Program-made: the position numbers and the translations under genes | Notes under the pieces: model-generated | Database searches by the model: none | Told to the model about the DNA's origin: nothing | What the model saw: the letters and a program-made list of their open reading frames with translations, nothing else | Shown here: piece after piece, positions 34,601 to 47,460 of the stretch | Numbering within the stretch: the stretch's first letter is position 1 | How the letters are laid out: every line of letters starts with the position of its first letter | Source of the DNA: Hygrophila difformis | Taxonomy: Eukaryota; Streptophyta; Magnoliopsida; Lamiales; Acanthaceae | Direction: 5' to 3' | Assembly: GCA_030278955.1 (NCBI GenBank) | Contig: JAOANR010000011.1 | Location: forward strand, 26,726,403 to 26,790,402 | Length of the DNA stretch: 64,000 nucleotides

Positions 34601-37600
34601 TTTCATGTTCATTAATTTTAAATAGTAAACATTTTGAGTACCTAAATGTGTTATATTTGAGTTTATATAGAGTAACTATTGAGTTCTTATAATAACTCCA
34701 ATACATTTTTTAATTATAATAAGATAGGGAAAATTCTACATTGAAAAGATTGTGAATTGAAAATGCTCTTTGGGAGAAACGTTTTGGAGAATGCATTATG
34801 CCTCAAAACCTATTTACACATGACTAAAATACAAATAAACGTAGAAGAGGCAAATGAAGGTCTGGATGTGTTTCGGCACACTCATAAAACAAGACCACAA
34901 AAACAAAGCTCTAAATCTAAACTGGCATATGGTTTTGAAAAGGCCTAGCTTTTTAGCACTGCATTATGAATTTTCCCTACCCACCACAGCCAAACTAGCA
35001 GCAATCTTATTTTGTATGCAAAGCACACAGAAACAAGGGAAACCATTGAACTCACCTTACAACTCTTAATATTTGGATCTATTTCTATAATTTTATATCA
35101 CTCAGTGCGGGTGACAGCATTGTTTCGGTGGCTTGAAATGGGGATTTAACAATATCACTCCATAATATTACATAAAGTTATATAGCTGGAATAAGATACA
35201 AGGTAATAGCATATCACATCATAAAAAAGATTCAAACCTACATTTTAGCCACACACATTCTAAATTTTAAATTTGTTAGCATAAAAAACAATCGAATTAC
35301 TCAATATGTGATCATACCATGCATCTGTCACAAACTCGAACTGGTTGAGCATTTTCCTCGGCAGTCAATGCAATTCTCCCCTGTGTGCACTTGTCACAGA
35401 AAATATCTCCACAGTTCCGGCAATGATGCTGATGACATGCATAGATGCAAGAGATCAATAGAGGGGAAAAAAAGGGTAAAATTGTTTAATTACCGACAGG
35501 AGAACAAAAAGAGAGAATTATTTTGTGAAAGAATAGGAAACTAATTAGTTTCGTACAATTCAAACAACTATGTTAAGTTCAAGTAGGTTTTCAAATATTG
35601 TCATTTGACTAATTACCAAGTACCAACAAAGAGAAGCAAGGATACTAACCCTTCGATTAAAAGCACTGAAATCTGCTCTACAAGCTGTGCACTTGGTTAC
35701 TGCTTCATCTGGGACCTAAAAGTGATACAAAAAACATAAGTGGGAACATCAAACAGAATTTGGGTACCAATTCATGAAATGTAAGGCCAGTCCAACCCAG
35801 TGATCTTTCTCCTCATTGATTGGTTTAATCAAGTTCTTCCAATCCATGAAGATCTTTTTCTTGTCTGCTGATTGCTCAGATCCCTTGACTAGATCTGATG
35901 GGTCTCTGCTTGAACCAATCTCCTTGGACTGCTCAAGAAACATAAAAATTCAGTTACTACAGAATAGCCTCAACCAAAAATTGATTTATGTAATACTATA
36001 CAATAAAGACATTATCATAATTCCATCTATGTCTGAAAGATCAGTCTTACAGTGTTATATATCCATAGAAAGTGAGCCATAGTTCTCTAAATATCACTAG
36101 TATATTACAGAAAATAAATTGAAAATTGAAATTTTAACATTACCCTTGCTCTAAAACTATAAAGAGATGATGCCATGTTTGTCGATAGTCAAATGAATTC
36201 AATAACTTTTCTACCTCCGCCTCTATGTTTTTCCAGGATATTAATGTTTTTAGTAGTATGAAATATTTTGCAAAATATCATTGCTCAACTCCGGATACTA
36301 TGAAGATTTTGTACAAGTATGACAGCCTTATGGAAGCGATTATTATCATGACTACCCAAATTTAAAAGTATAGTTCCACGAATTCTGTACATGTTTTTCA
36401 TTTTTTTGTTTTTTGCATTTACTTGAATCTTCATTCTTGTGCAAATTGAAACAAGATTGAGATCTTTCAGTATATTATTGACAACATATTTAAATTGATT
36501 AATGTAAAGAACGAGAAGGTCAAAGATGGAAAAAAATAGGGGAAAAAATCAAAAAAATACAGTAGCGAGATTTAAATTCTACACAAGACCTCCTAAAATA
36601 TATTCATTGAACCTTGAGCAAAGGAATCCCATATACCAGTTCCAAAATTTGACTATTGATGAAATCATTTCTATATTTTGAACACTTTGTGAGTATCCTT
36701 GTTAATCACTTTCAGCAGGTACAAAACTCCTAGGCAACATGATTTGAAACTCGGAGATAGCTATGGGTCAACTGTAGCATAGCAAGCATCCCCGGTATCT
36801 GAATTTGGAAAATTTTATGCTTCAGAAATCGACCAGCTGACCTGTTATTACATACAAAAGGTGATTTTGACTCCAAGGACCAGAACTCACACAAGGCATG
36901 CAAATGTGAAACCACTCTTTTTATTTTCTTTTCAACGCAGTAAAAAGAATAATTTATGGTACATAGAGAACTTGGTGAGTATGTGTACTTCATACGTTTT
37001 AGATGCTTTAAGACAAAATACTGGGAATCACACTTCAATATCCAATTGACCGATCAAGGAACACCAACTTAAGCAATGGGTAGATTAGTGTTAAAACTTA
37101 AAACTTCAGTATAATATTGGAGTCCCACCAGGTACAGTATAGTGAAACAACACTACGTTGTGAGTGTTAGAAACTGACCAGCACAATAGAAACAGAAAGC
37201 TGACTTACTGTAAGCATGACTATTAAAAGAGAAAGATAACAACATCATTAAAGATTTACTGGGAGAAACCCAATGAATACCACTGAACTCGATCAAAAGC
37301 AAGAAGAAATCTTCGTACCTGAATGCTTGCTGCTGTTACAGTGTCCAGGATATTATTTGTAGTATAACTATTTGATTTCATCCTAATCCGTCTTGGTTCG
37401 GGGTCAACACTGGTTTTGGCCCAAAACGCAAATATATATGAATCTAAAACCTGGATTTAAAAGGACAAGCACCATTACAATCTGTCATGCAAAAATTTAC
37501 GATGCATTGAAACAACAAATGTACTTCTATTATTCATGGGCTTACCTCCCATCTAGCCACTGTGTCAAGTGGATATATCTTTAAAGTCCGATTAGTTGCA

Positions 37601-38632
37601 GGATCCAAAAGCCTTATTCCATCCAGACCAATCTAGTATTAATTCCAAAAGGAAATTATTAAAGCAGTCATGTAGGAAGTCATTCAGTAAACATAATATA
37701 AAATGTGAGTACCGCGAAACTCATAGGATCATTACTAGCAAGTGGCAAACAACACATTAACAACATACTAGACAAGTACCATGCCACCATTTCATCAATA
37801 ATTGGAAAACAATCAAAGCCCGCAAACTATCAATTTCCATATAATCCGACGTTAAGAACACACAAGGTGTTTTCCAAACCTGGCAAAGAACATCCATATC
37901 AGTCTGCCCATACCCTTCAGACAACAGCTTGACCCGAAACTTCTGGATACCGCTCTTAACATCCTCAGAATCCTCTGCTTTTGGAGCCGCTTTGACAATC
38001 TTGGGAACAAGTTTCTCAAATCGACCCTCATCTTTTCCTCCAGACACATTAATCGGCCTCCCATAATCATCAAACATCACCCCACCGCCGGTCCCAGAAT
38101 ATGAAGACCAGCTTTCTTTCCCACCATGAGAAGATCCTCCTCCAACTTGGCCACCATTATATTTATAAACCCCGGTATCAAAACCCCCCTGATCACCCCC
38201 ATAATTCAAGTTGGTTTCAAATGAATTGGAATCATAAGGCGCGGACGAAGAGCCGTACGAAGAATACGAATCAAAGGAATAGGAGGGATCATATTTGGGC
38301 TCGGGATTAACGCTAGGGACAGAATTAGGGATAGGGTTAGGGTTTGGGGGAGGATCAAAACCATAAGTAACGGGGGATTGATGCTGATGATACAAATGAT
38401 TATATTGAGAATTATCCTGCGTGTGAGGGAAGGAATATTGAGGCGGGTTTGAGGTGCGATCGGGATTCTGCGGGAAGGAGGGATAATTGGAGTAATCAGG
38501 GGAGGAAATCCCAACAGGAGGGGCGGATGCGTAAGGGGCGGAAGAAATAGGGGTGAAGGTGGGCGGCGGATCAGCGGTGGGATAGTACGGGCGGTAATAG
38601 GATGAGCCGGTGGCGTCGGCGGGATTATGCAT
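31675..38632 (-). CDS. FREE1: FREE1/FYVE1-like FYVE-domain ESCRT protein, ten exons, intact
   Basis: Exons (minus): 38632-37880, 37632-37546, 37450-37319, 35928-35797, 35715-35650, 35428-35318, 34416-34327, 32071-32044, 31935-31865, 31752-31675. All have GT-AG introns and join to 515 codons. Order: a disordered Pro/Tyr/Ser-rich N-terminus (1-200), GIQKFRVKLL, GLDGIRLLDP, a FYVE zinc finger (about 368-427) with WVPDEA, RRHHCRNCG split over exons 5/6 and RVCDRC, a coiled coil, and two terminal CxxC pairs (CPICTV, CSVCQ). In Arabidopsis FREE1 binds PI3P and ubiquitin, joins ESCRT-I and drives multivesicular-body and vacuolar sorting. The Arabidopsis protein is somewhat longer at its N-terminus. 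An in-frame Met at 38680 is a less likely start, as MHNPAD fits the family better. Confidence 0.93.
32086..32131 (+). repeat. (GAA)n microsatellite in FREE1 intron 7
   Basis: About 15 GAA units lie 15 bp upstream (minus sense) of exon 8. On the transcribed strand it reads TTC, so it forms the polypyrimidine tract just before that 28-bp micro-exon. Confidence 0.8.
33419..33715 (-). other. GC-richer open frame inside FREE1 intron 7
   Basis: A 98-codon frame, MNSPVRFRFTLLPFLSRCLS.., starts with a Ser/Leu/Arg-rich segment resembling an organelle transit peptide. It stands out in base composition from the AT-rich intron around it. No domain is recognised. It could be a captured 5' gene fragment or an unrelated exon. 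The plus strand of the same stretch is not convincingly coding. Confidence 0.3.
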
Positions 38633-39835
38633 CGTCGATCTGTGGAAGGAAGGAATTGGGGAAATTAGGAAACTATGCAATTAGGTTTTGGTTGTTAAAA
38701 GTTGATCAAGATTCAAGAATGGAGGACAATGATTTCAATTTTCAACGTATCTGTTAGTTGTACTTCTTAATTAATGAAATGAAAAAAGAAGAATGGAAGG
38801 GCGGTGGGCGTTGGGGAAACGCAAAGAGAAATTCCTGGCAGGTTCTGGACTTCATGTCCACACTGGACAAGCGAGTAATCGACAATGAACTAACAATGCC
38901 TTGGTTAGCCGGTGGGAATCTCAGATTAGAATCTGATTTTAAGATTACTGTGTTTGTGTTTAGTTGATCAGGAATCTCGAATTTCTATATGATATGAATA
39001 GACCATAACGCTCTTAATTCTAAATTATTACTTAATAGTTCTCATGAAGCCTATTTCTCGTTCAAATTAATTAATATGCAGCTCATTTATAATAAAATCC
39101 CTCTTCATCCTATGTACATTTGCATTTCGTAAATTATCATATATTGCATTACGTTTGGAAGATAATTGTACCTTGAATTAGTTAAATCTACTTGTTGGTT
39201 GCAATTTTATATAATTGCAAGCCGTATATAGTGAAATGCATCGAAAAGTGTTCAAAAACTCCATAACCACAAAGAATAAAAATAAATTAAACAAGCAATG
39301 AATAAAAAGAATAAAATTGGTTGATGTATGGCTTTAAAATTTAAAGGGTATAAAAGACAATTTAACGTGGATGAAATAGAAGATGCCTAGTAATCTTAAA
39401 TTACCTGCCTTCGTAGAGGTAACCAGATTCCCATCAAATTTCCTTCACATTCCCACTTGGTTGGAAATTTGACATTCCTTCCTAAAAGATTACTCCAACC
39501 AAACGTGGGAACTTATGATTCCCTATTGAAGATTCCCAAGGGCATCCAAGATACCCCCAACCAAACGCAACGTAAGGTCATTCGCATCACATTCCTTCTA
39601 CGATAACACCTCTCTAAAATGATCCCGATGGATCCTGATAGTATAATGTTACGATTTTATGGCCATACTCTCTCAAACGCTTCTACGATTTCACGAGCAT
39701 ACACTCTTAAATGCATAAAATTTTTATAGTATTTTATGATTTGGAATCAAAGTAACTTTTTTTTATTAAATTTTAAACTGAAGAATTTGTATTCCTTATG
39801 TATGATATGTACAAAAACATAATATGTAGTATATG
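38633..39835. other. FREE1 upstream region, no gene
   Basis: This should contain the FREE1 promoter (minus sense) adjacent to 38633. Further right is AT-rich sequence, with ccaaccaaacg words near 39500-39570 that suggest an old MITE. No coding sequence. Confidence 0.4.
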
Positions 39836-40473
39836 TAGGGGTGAAAACGGGACAGATACAGACAGATAGTACTCGTCCTATATCCTATCCCATATTTTTC
39901 TGTCGAATACGGAATCGAATACGAATAGGCCGGATATAAATACAAATTCGAATATTTCGGGAAACGGATACAAGATGGATTTGGATTTTAACTCGGATAA
40001 TCTTAAAATTTTTAAAATCACTTTTTTTTTATAATTTTTTAAGAGAAATTAGAATATACTCCAAGATTATTAATTATTTCGTAGAACATCTAACTAGTGT
40101 CACTACAAGATGTTACGTACTACAGTTTAGATGCAAATAACCTGATGATGTATTAGTTGAGTTGATTAATATGATTTAATTTAATTAATTACATATGACT
40201 TTCAAGCTTTTGATTATATTTATACATATAGTATTACTTATTTATTTTATAGTTAATATAGTATATTATAATATACATATATAAATATATATATATTTCC
40301 GGATATTCGGATAGAATTCGGATTTTTTCGGATACGGGCAGATATTTGCAATCCCATATCCGGTCCCGTATATGCCAAATATCCACCAGATATAAAAATT
40401 TGAATTCGGATTCGAATATAATCGAATACGGCATCGAATCGGGCGGGAATTATCCGTCCCGCTTTCACCCCTA
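39836..40473. mobile_element. hAT MITE, 638 bp: unoccupied sibling of the 14656 element
   Basis: The ends TAGGGGTGAAAACGGGAC and, inverted, TAGGGGTGAAAGCGGGAC are flanked by the 8-mers AGTATATG and TGTATATG (7 of 8). In reverse complement it aligns along its whole length with 14656-14977 joined to 29324-29695, giving an independent picture of that element before the MULE insertion. Non-coding. Confidence 0.9.
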
Positions 40474-40961
40474 TGTATATGGAAATATTTTATATTTAAT
40501 TGTGATGCTTTTGTACTGTATTGTACTTAATTAACTTGCAAGATTCATAAACACACGAAATAATGCTTTTACTTGTTAGTATGCATAATTGAGTTTGTGC
40601 ATTATTGCAATTTCATAAGATCTTCGGATCCCGATTCGATCCTACGATCCCGATCATACAAATAGAAAAACGATCCTATATGGGATCTCGGTCTTAACAA
40701 CCTTACTTTTACGGATCACTTACTGTCACATTAGCTTTCCATAATCTCAAATATAGTAATTTTTTAAAATTCATTTCAATTAACTCTCAAGTCCTTCTAC
40801 TAATTAATAGCTTCTTTTTATGGACACCACAATCTATTTATTTAAAATATTTAAATTTTATATAAAATAAATGATAAATATTTTTATTTCCAAATATTTC
40901 AATTATTTGATTTACTAAAAAAAATAAATGTATTTTGTTGTTTTCAAATTTTAACATGATA

Positions 40962-40996
<35 letters not shown>

Positions 40997-41116
40997 AAAA
41001 CCATTAGTGGTCAACCAAGTCAACATTTAATGTGGTGTCTTCTTTCTAAAATTTCAATTTCCTCGGATTTTTGCAATTTTTATTTATTAATATTAGATTT
41101 TTACATGTGAATACCA
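40474..41116. other. No gene; (TA)n microsatellite
   Basis: AT-rich spacer with a (TA)n run at 40964-40991 and a short stretch of cgatccta/gatcccgat words near 40625-40700. Confidence 0.4.
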
Positions 41117-41238
41117 GGGTATCCTCAGGCCACATTGGACCCAAGACTAATCCCTCGAGGATCTGCAAGGGCAATTAAGGACGCCTCCCCTAAAGCAGTT
41201 TTTTGCATGCACAAGGCTCGAACCCGAGACCTTGCTTA
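41117..41238 (-). mobile_element. SINE-like sequence, main part
   Basis: On the minus strand the sequence reads AGCAAGGTCTCGGGTTCGAG then CCTTGTGCATGC. It contains GGTTCGAGCC, a good match to the pol III B box (GGTTCGANNCC), as in tRNA-derived plant SINEs. The 5' part with a possible A box lies at 44723-44765, separated by the inverted-end element inserted between them. Confidence 0.45.
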
Positions 41239-44200
41239 TGTAACACCCCCATTTTCCCTAAAGGTACAGCGGAAGCACAGTGCAGGGAGAATGGGCCGAT
41301 GTTACCGCCACGCATTCCGGGCCGTCCGGAATACGCTACGGCTAGCTGGCAAACTTGCATACAATCAGAGTTTGACGTATATGCTATCTACTTTACGGAT
41401 AAGTTAACATATAACGCACGTATAAGCTTTTAATGCTATAACAAGTATAAAATAAGTTTAGTAAATTGACTTGGTTAACATAACTCAAACGGAGGAATAG
41501 ATTTCGCGAATACGCGCAATGATAATATTGGAATAAACCCATGGAGATTTCACTTAATAAAAGGGACATTTATATATATATAAAAAAAAAAAAATAGTTC
41601 ATTACTCACACATATAAATATAATCGTTCGTTACACATTAAAATACGAGGCGTATAAATTACAGATACGGTGGAAACATTAAAATATACGTCCTCGCTTT
41701 ATTAACACACATATACCACGTTGTTTAATTCCATTAAGGAAATTTAAAATATTATACATAACTCGCACTCAAATTTGAAATATTCGGAATAAACCCAAAC
41801 CCTGCCCGATGCGTGAAATGTTTACTGATCTTCACAAATATCCAAACCTGAGAGTGAACATGAAAAGTGTAGAGTCAGCGAAAAACAATCGCTGAGTAAG
41901 GAGACCCTTACTCCCGGAGGAGGTCGAGTTACAGAAATAATTTAAATAACATTTACGGAATAAGGCATGCTTAAACGAAGATAATTAATACATATACGAA
42001 ATATTACTCTATATCCCGGGAACAGATAATATAACAATATGCGTTACCGAGAAATTATTATCTCGGCCACCGTGATGTGCAGGTTCCCCGCCGTAGGGCC
42101 CAATTCGCACATACACTCAAGGGTGTGGGGGAGGTAAGAAATTTCCTCAACCCACTGTGAGATAAGGTAATGGCATCGGGCTGAGTAATCCCAGTGGTCC
42201 CCGCGTGGCTAAAATATGCACAACAAACGAGGGAGTTGGGCAGCAGCGACCCACACACAGTCCCACCCCCGTAACAATGCGCGCTCAAAAATCCGTAGGA
42301 TTTTGAGAATAGTTGCAACAATTATGAGGCACAGTAAAAAAATAGCATACCAATATTCTAAAAACAGTAGGGAGCAATAAGCATAAATTTAAAATATAAT
42401 AATGCGGTATTTAAAAATTTATGCTTAAGCTAAAATAATTTGGGCTTACTCCAAAGACTAAAAATCTACTTACTGTTACCGTGGGCAGGATGGACACGAT
42501 ACACGCACGGACAACGAGCAGAGAACCTTTCCCCGCTACTTGACTAGCAAGTTCTAATATTAATTTAGCATGTTACAATAATATTTAGAGGAAATAATAA
42601 ATAAAAAAAATATGATTATGAATATATTTTATACTACCTTGGCCCAAGATGATAGATAAGTATCGCAATTCTGCCGCTTTATTCGGAGTACTGCAACGGA
42701 CTAACTATCTATGACCCCTTTTTTTTGTATTTTATTATATATATATATATATATATCTTTAGAGGGTTTCTTTAAAATTTTGGAAGAGAGGAAAGTATAG
42801 GGTAGGCAGAATGCATTGATTTAACAGAAAAGTAGAAGGGAGAAATCAGATCTGCGAAGTGAAGAAAAAAAAAATGGAGCAGATCTCGGGTAAGCCCTAT
42901 ATTTATATAGGGAGTTGTCAGCCTGTCACTCTCACCTGCATTTTTAGTCAAAAATGCCATTTAGCCGCCCAGCCCCTGCTCTCTTCTTTTTTTCAATCAT
43001 TTCTGCTCAGTCTCCCATTTCGGCTCAGTCCACACCCAATTTTCTCTTCTCCCCTAATATTTCTTTCCAAACTTCTTTGTCTCCATTACAATTTTCAAAC
43101 TCCCTCTACGATTTTCCTTTTCTGGCGGCGGCCGACGGCGGCGGCCTCCTTCTTCTCTATCTCTTTCCATTTTTTTTTTATTTCAACATCTATTACTTCC
43201 AACATCTCCGGGGCGGCGGCGGTGGAAGGCGTCGAACCCACGACGGCGGCGGCAGCAGCTCAGCCCTCCACCTCGCGTCCCTCTCTCCTTCACTTCTCTC
43301 GGATCTCTCTCTCTTTTTTTTTCTGTTTCGTTTTCTGGTTTTGTGGTTTTGAGGAGAAGGGATGGTGGTGTGTTGCGGATCTGTGGTGGTGGTGAGATGG
43401 GGAAGGGGCGGTGGTGGCCGCGCCTGCCGCGGTGGTCCCCGTGGCGAGGGAGCGGCGGCGAGGTGGCTGGAGGAAGGAGATGAAGATGGAGATGAAGGTG
43501 GAGATGGCGACGGGTGGTGGCGGCTGTGATGGAGAGGCCGCGGGTGGTGGCTCGGCCGCTCCTCCTCCTCCTTCCTTATTCACTCTTCTTTCCTTCTCTT
43601 TTTTTTTTTTTTTTTTTGTTTCTGTTGATGAGATGATGGATGATGGTGGAGGAGGGCGGCGGTGACAGGTTCGTGTAGGGTTGGGGATGGCCGGACGTGG
43701 TTGCGGGATGGCGAGATGGGGGCGGCCGGAGGTGGAGGAGGAAGATGGAGACTGGACGGAGCCGGAGACGAGGTGGCGTTTTTGAGGTGGTGGAGGTGAT
43801 GGTCGGAGGATCGATGGAATCTTCGCCGGCGGCGAAAGCGGCGCCGGAAAGTGGGGGGGGGGGGGGGGGCAGTAGGTTTATTTTAGGGTTAGTGTTTGGT
43901 TTAGGGTTTGGGCTAGGGTTTGGGCTAGGGTTTGGTTTGGGCTTTTATTTTTGTTCTTTTCTTTTACTTGTTGGGTCTGGCCCAATTTTATCCAATCAAT
44001 TAATCTTAACCATGGACTTAATAATTCTTAACACTTAAAATTTAAACTTAACGGATTTAATGGAATTAATTTTATTTATCAATTTGGCACCAATAATCAA
44101 ATAACTAAAGACTCCGAATCCTTAATTTGGGATAATTGGTACTTAAGTAGTACTTAAGTAGTTGGACAAAATATAATTTTTCAACACTTGAATTAATATT

Positions 44201-44346
44201 TTTAATTCATTGATACGGGCTTGAATTTATAATTTAATTAATGTTTAACAATATTAAACCCGGTATTTATAAATTAATGGTCCTAGCCAACTTGTTCTAA
44301 TTAACTATGTAGAAGATAAATTAAATAATCATCCTCCAATGTTTTT

Positions 44347-44393
<47 letters not shown>

Positions 44394-44722
44394 GTCCCTT
44401 TTATTAAGTGAAATCTCCGTGGGTTTATTCCAATATTATCATTGCGCGTATTCGCGAAATCTATTCCTCCGTTTGAGTTATGTTAACCAAGTCAATTTAC
44501 TAAACTTATTTTATACTTGTTATAGCATTAAAATCTTATACGTGCGTTATATGTTAACTTATCCGGAAAGTATATAGCATATACATCAAACTCTGATTGT
44601 ATGCAAGTTTGCCAGCTAGCCGTAGCGTATTCCGGACGGCCCGGAATGCGTGGTGGTAACATCGGCCCATTCTCCCTGCACTGTGCTTCCGCTGTACCTT
44701 TAGGGAAAATGGGGGTGTTACA
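41239..44722. mobile_element. LTR-like TG..CA element with 345-bp inverted ends
   Basis: It begins TGTAACACCCCCATTTTCC and ends with the exact inverse. About 345 bp at each end (41239-41583 and 44388-44722) are inverted copies with roughly 2% difference. The flanking 5-mers are GCTTA and GATTA (4 of 5), and joining the flanks restores the SINE-like sequence. Ends and TSD are those of Gypsy LTRs in this window, but such long inverted ends are not a normal LTR feature. The middle is partly GC-rich (42960-43860) with open but overlapping frames on both strands and no recognised protein. It may be a palindromic fusion of two LTRs or a foldback element. Confidence 0.6.
43853..43945 (+). repeat. 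G17 homopolymer followed by GGGTTT-type repeats
   Basis: Seventeen consecutive G at 43853-43869, then repeated (T)AGGGTTTGGGC words to about 43945. Both could form G-quadruplexes on the plus strand. No gene. Confidence 0.8.
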
Positions 44723-44765
44723 GATTAAGCGACTAGAACCCCCATCCACTCAAGTGAACTGTTGT
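44723..44765 (-). mobile_element. SINE-like sequence, 5' part
   Basis: The minus strand reads CACTTGAGTGGATGGGGGTT then CTAGTCGCTTAA and continues into 41238. This has the spacing of an A-box region to the B box in the other piece. Short and degenerate, so the assignment is tentative. Confidence 0.35.
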
Positions 44766-45659
44766 TTTACATTTGCTATTTATACATTTTATTTATGTTA
44801 AAATATATATTGATTTGGATATGGAAACCCTAATTTTTATTTTCTAAAAAATATGAAATTTTTTATTTATATGGAATTCCCATAATTTTTAATTTTTAAA
44901 AGATTTGGAATTTAAAATTTTGTATATTTGCATTTATTTATATTAGGTATTTGTATTTTTTATTTATTTATTTTAGATTTTTATATTTTTTATTCCAATA
45001 ATTTTTATTTTTACCCGATTTTCTATTTTTCAAACATATAAAATATTTAATTTATATGAACTTCCAATAATTTTTAGTTTTTAAAAGATTTAAAATTTAA
45101 AATTTTGTATTTATTTATTTATTTTCAATTTTTGTATTGTTTTTTCCCACAATTTTCAATTTTGACCCAATTTTTATTTTTTAAAAGATATGAATTTAAT
45201 CTAATGTATAAAGATTGATCTTTGAAAAGTTATTTTACAATATAGCTGGATAGAGTTTTTTCTATGTCGTTTTTTTTTAAAATCTATATGACATTTAAGG
45301 GGTCTTGCAATATGCTTCAGATTTCTATGGGTTTCTTCAGGTTGTGGAGAGGTTATTCTCCCCAGCCCCCAGGAGGTAACAACAGTTCTTGCATGTTCAG
45401 AGTCGAAGCGATTCAGTGACATGAAGGAGATAATGAAGCATTTCCAAATGTTCTTGATTAATTTTGAGGTAGATTTATGGGTCCAAGTTATCTAGATTTA
45501 TGTTAAGATGCAAGCCCTCACATATGCTCGGGAGGATTTTTGTAGAACAACATATCCCAATAACATCGTGAACCCAAAATTTAACCACCAAATATAATTA
45601 CCATTGTATTGAAAATGGCTATTTGATACATCAAAGCCAGCTAATTTAGTTGCTTGAAC
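44766..45659. other. No gene recognised
   Basis: Mostly T-rich low-complexity DNA (tatttttt, aatttttaatttt words). A moderately complex patch at 45260-45430 has an open minus frame of 73 codons that I cannot assign. Confidence 0.35.
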
Positions 45660-45975
45660 TTTGTGTGGCTATTTGCCCCCACCAAGCTGTGCCTTTGTCA
45701 ACACAAATACAACCAAAATGAAACGTACCACATACAACATCTTCTTGTCCTTCCTCAACCCTAAGTTTTCTTCTTCAACGATCTTGCACACTTTTTCCAC
45801 CATCTTGTTCTCCTTCTTCAACATAGAATTCTCCTTCTCAACCCATTCTTTACCAGTTTCCAGGGAAGCAATTCTCTCCTCGTAAGCATTTAATTTAACA
45901 ATCCAGGAACAAATTTTTGAGATCTTCTACACATTGGTTCATCTGCCCATTCGAACAATCCGCACCCACCGTCCA
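45660..45975 (-). pseudogene. GRF zinc-finger protein fragment with coiled coil and membrane anchor
   Basis: The minus strand reads CGLFEWADEPMCRRSQKFVP then GLLN, the C-terminal half of a GRF-type zinc finger (C..F.W.DE..C.R). A frame change leads into AYEERIASLETGKEWVEKEN and further Lys/Glu-rich heptads (a coiled coil), then a hydrophobic helix around VVRFILVVFVLTKA. The N-terminal CxCG half is missing. The layout matches the GRF remnant inside the MULE (18791-19305) but the sequence is clearly different, so this is a separate family member, probably left by another element. Confidence 0.65.
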
Positions 45976-47194
45976 GAGTTCAAGAATGAAAATCACTAAA
46001 TCCACAATCAAAACAACAATTAACTTAATCTAACATCACCAACATCCATTTTACACACTCACTCTCGCAAAATGAACTGTCTGAATGCCATGAACACAAC
46101 CATTTGGCTTGTATTCATTTTGGAGTGTCCCACGAAATTTGGTCACTTTTTATTTTTAGATAAATTAAATTAATATAAATATGATTAGAATCTTAATTAT
46201 TTTCAAATTCTATTAAAAGTAATCATTTTTATTATTCTGCAAGAATTTCAATACACTTTATTTTTCTATACAAAATCCTTTGCTTTTTTATTAATTCTTA
46301 ATATTCAATATGGGTACAAATAAAAATTATTTAAATATATATTCTGATACTAGACACCTAGACGATTCTGACAATACCACACTTGAATATTTTTCTCTAA
46401 TTAAATCATTACGATAATATCAAGTCACAGTAAAACAATAAATAGTGTTAAAATTCATTAGACACAAATACTCTTCTCACTTTAATCACTAAACCCACAA
46501 CCTGAATTAGAGTTTTGTATTTTAATTTATTTATTTAGTCATTTTCAAAGATATAATAATGGGTATATGAAAATCTCAATTTTCAGTTTAAAACATATGA
46601 AATTTCCAACTTATGGATTTTTTTTATAACATTTATGAAATTTCGAATTTATATAGAATTCTCAATTTTTCAGTTTTTTAAAAAATTGGAAATTTTTAAT
46701 TTAACATATTAAAGTAAATCATCTCTTTCAAATTTTCAGCTTTTATTAATTTTTGCATTTTTTTTAAAAATTTTTATTAAAATTGGAATAGTTCCCTTCC
46801 TTGTTATACTACTACATTAGGATGAAATCGACTCGGATTCAAATATTTCTTCTCGATTCCTGTTTATAGGCCATGTCCCACCAAATCTTTTTAATTTAAT
46901 AATAAGGTATTGGTAGTTCATACCAAATTTTTTTATATAATAATAAAGTATGTGTAGTACGTCACTTTATTCATTTTTTTCCAATTATTATCTTTATTTT
47001 AACATTTAATTTTAATTAATTAATCTGAGTTTTAACAGATTTGCAAGTGACGGAGGAACATATACAAAAATTCTAGCTTTCAAATTTCCAATTTTTATAG
47101 ATTTTTGCATTTATTTTATTTTATTTTTTTGGCGCAGCCGAAGCCAAATAACTTGCATTTATTTATGTAGTTATTCATGTTAAAAGGGGAGAAG
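45976..47194. other. No gene; AT-rich low complexity
   Basis: Long T- and A-rich runs with aatttccaa/tttttaa words. No domain or element termini seen. Confidence 0.4.
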
Positions 47195-47460
47195 TTAGGG
47201 TGCAATCAAGACATTTGTCTTGATGTACTGCGGCCTTCCATAGCCGTTGATTCACTTTGTAAATTGATGGTTAAGATTAACTTAAAGGATAAAAATGTAA
47301 TTTTGTCATATTACTCCAAAATATACTTAGTACATTTCAGCGAAAATTTGTACACATTTCAGTGATTTGTTAATATTTCAGCGACAGACATAATGTTGTC
47401 AGCGCGGCTTCTGTATGTTTCAGCGGCGAAGTGTAGTATATTTCAGCGACGCAATATAGT

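Noticed and set aside
42859..43665. Several overlapping frames of 80-180 codons on both strands
   Set aside because: Low-complexity Ser/Phe/Pro- and Gly-rich translations of a GC-skewed block, with no domain. Not credible genes.
41239..44722. Interpretation as a TIR-MULE because of its long inverted ends
   Set aside because: No 9-bp TSD is found. A 5-bp near-duplication and TG..CA ends fit an LTR-type insertion better; the class is left open.
45201..45422. 73-codon minus-strand frame
   Set aside because: No recognisable domain, and the surrounding sequence is low complexity. Kept only as a note in the gap description.
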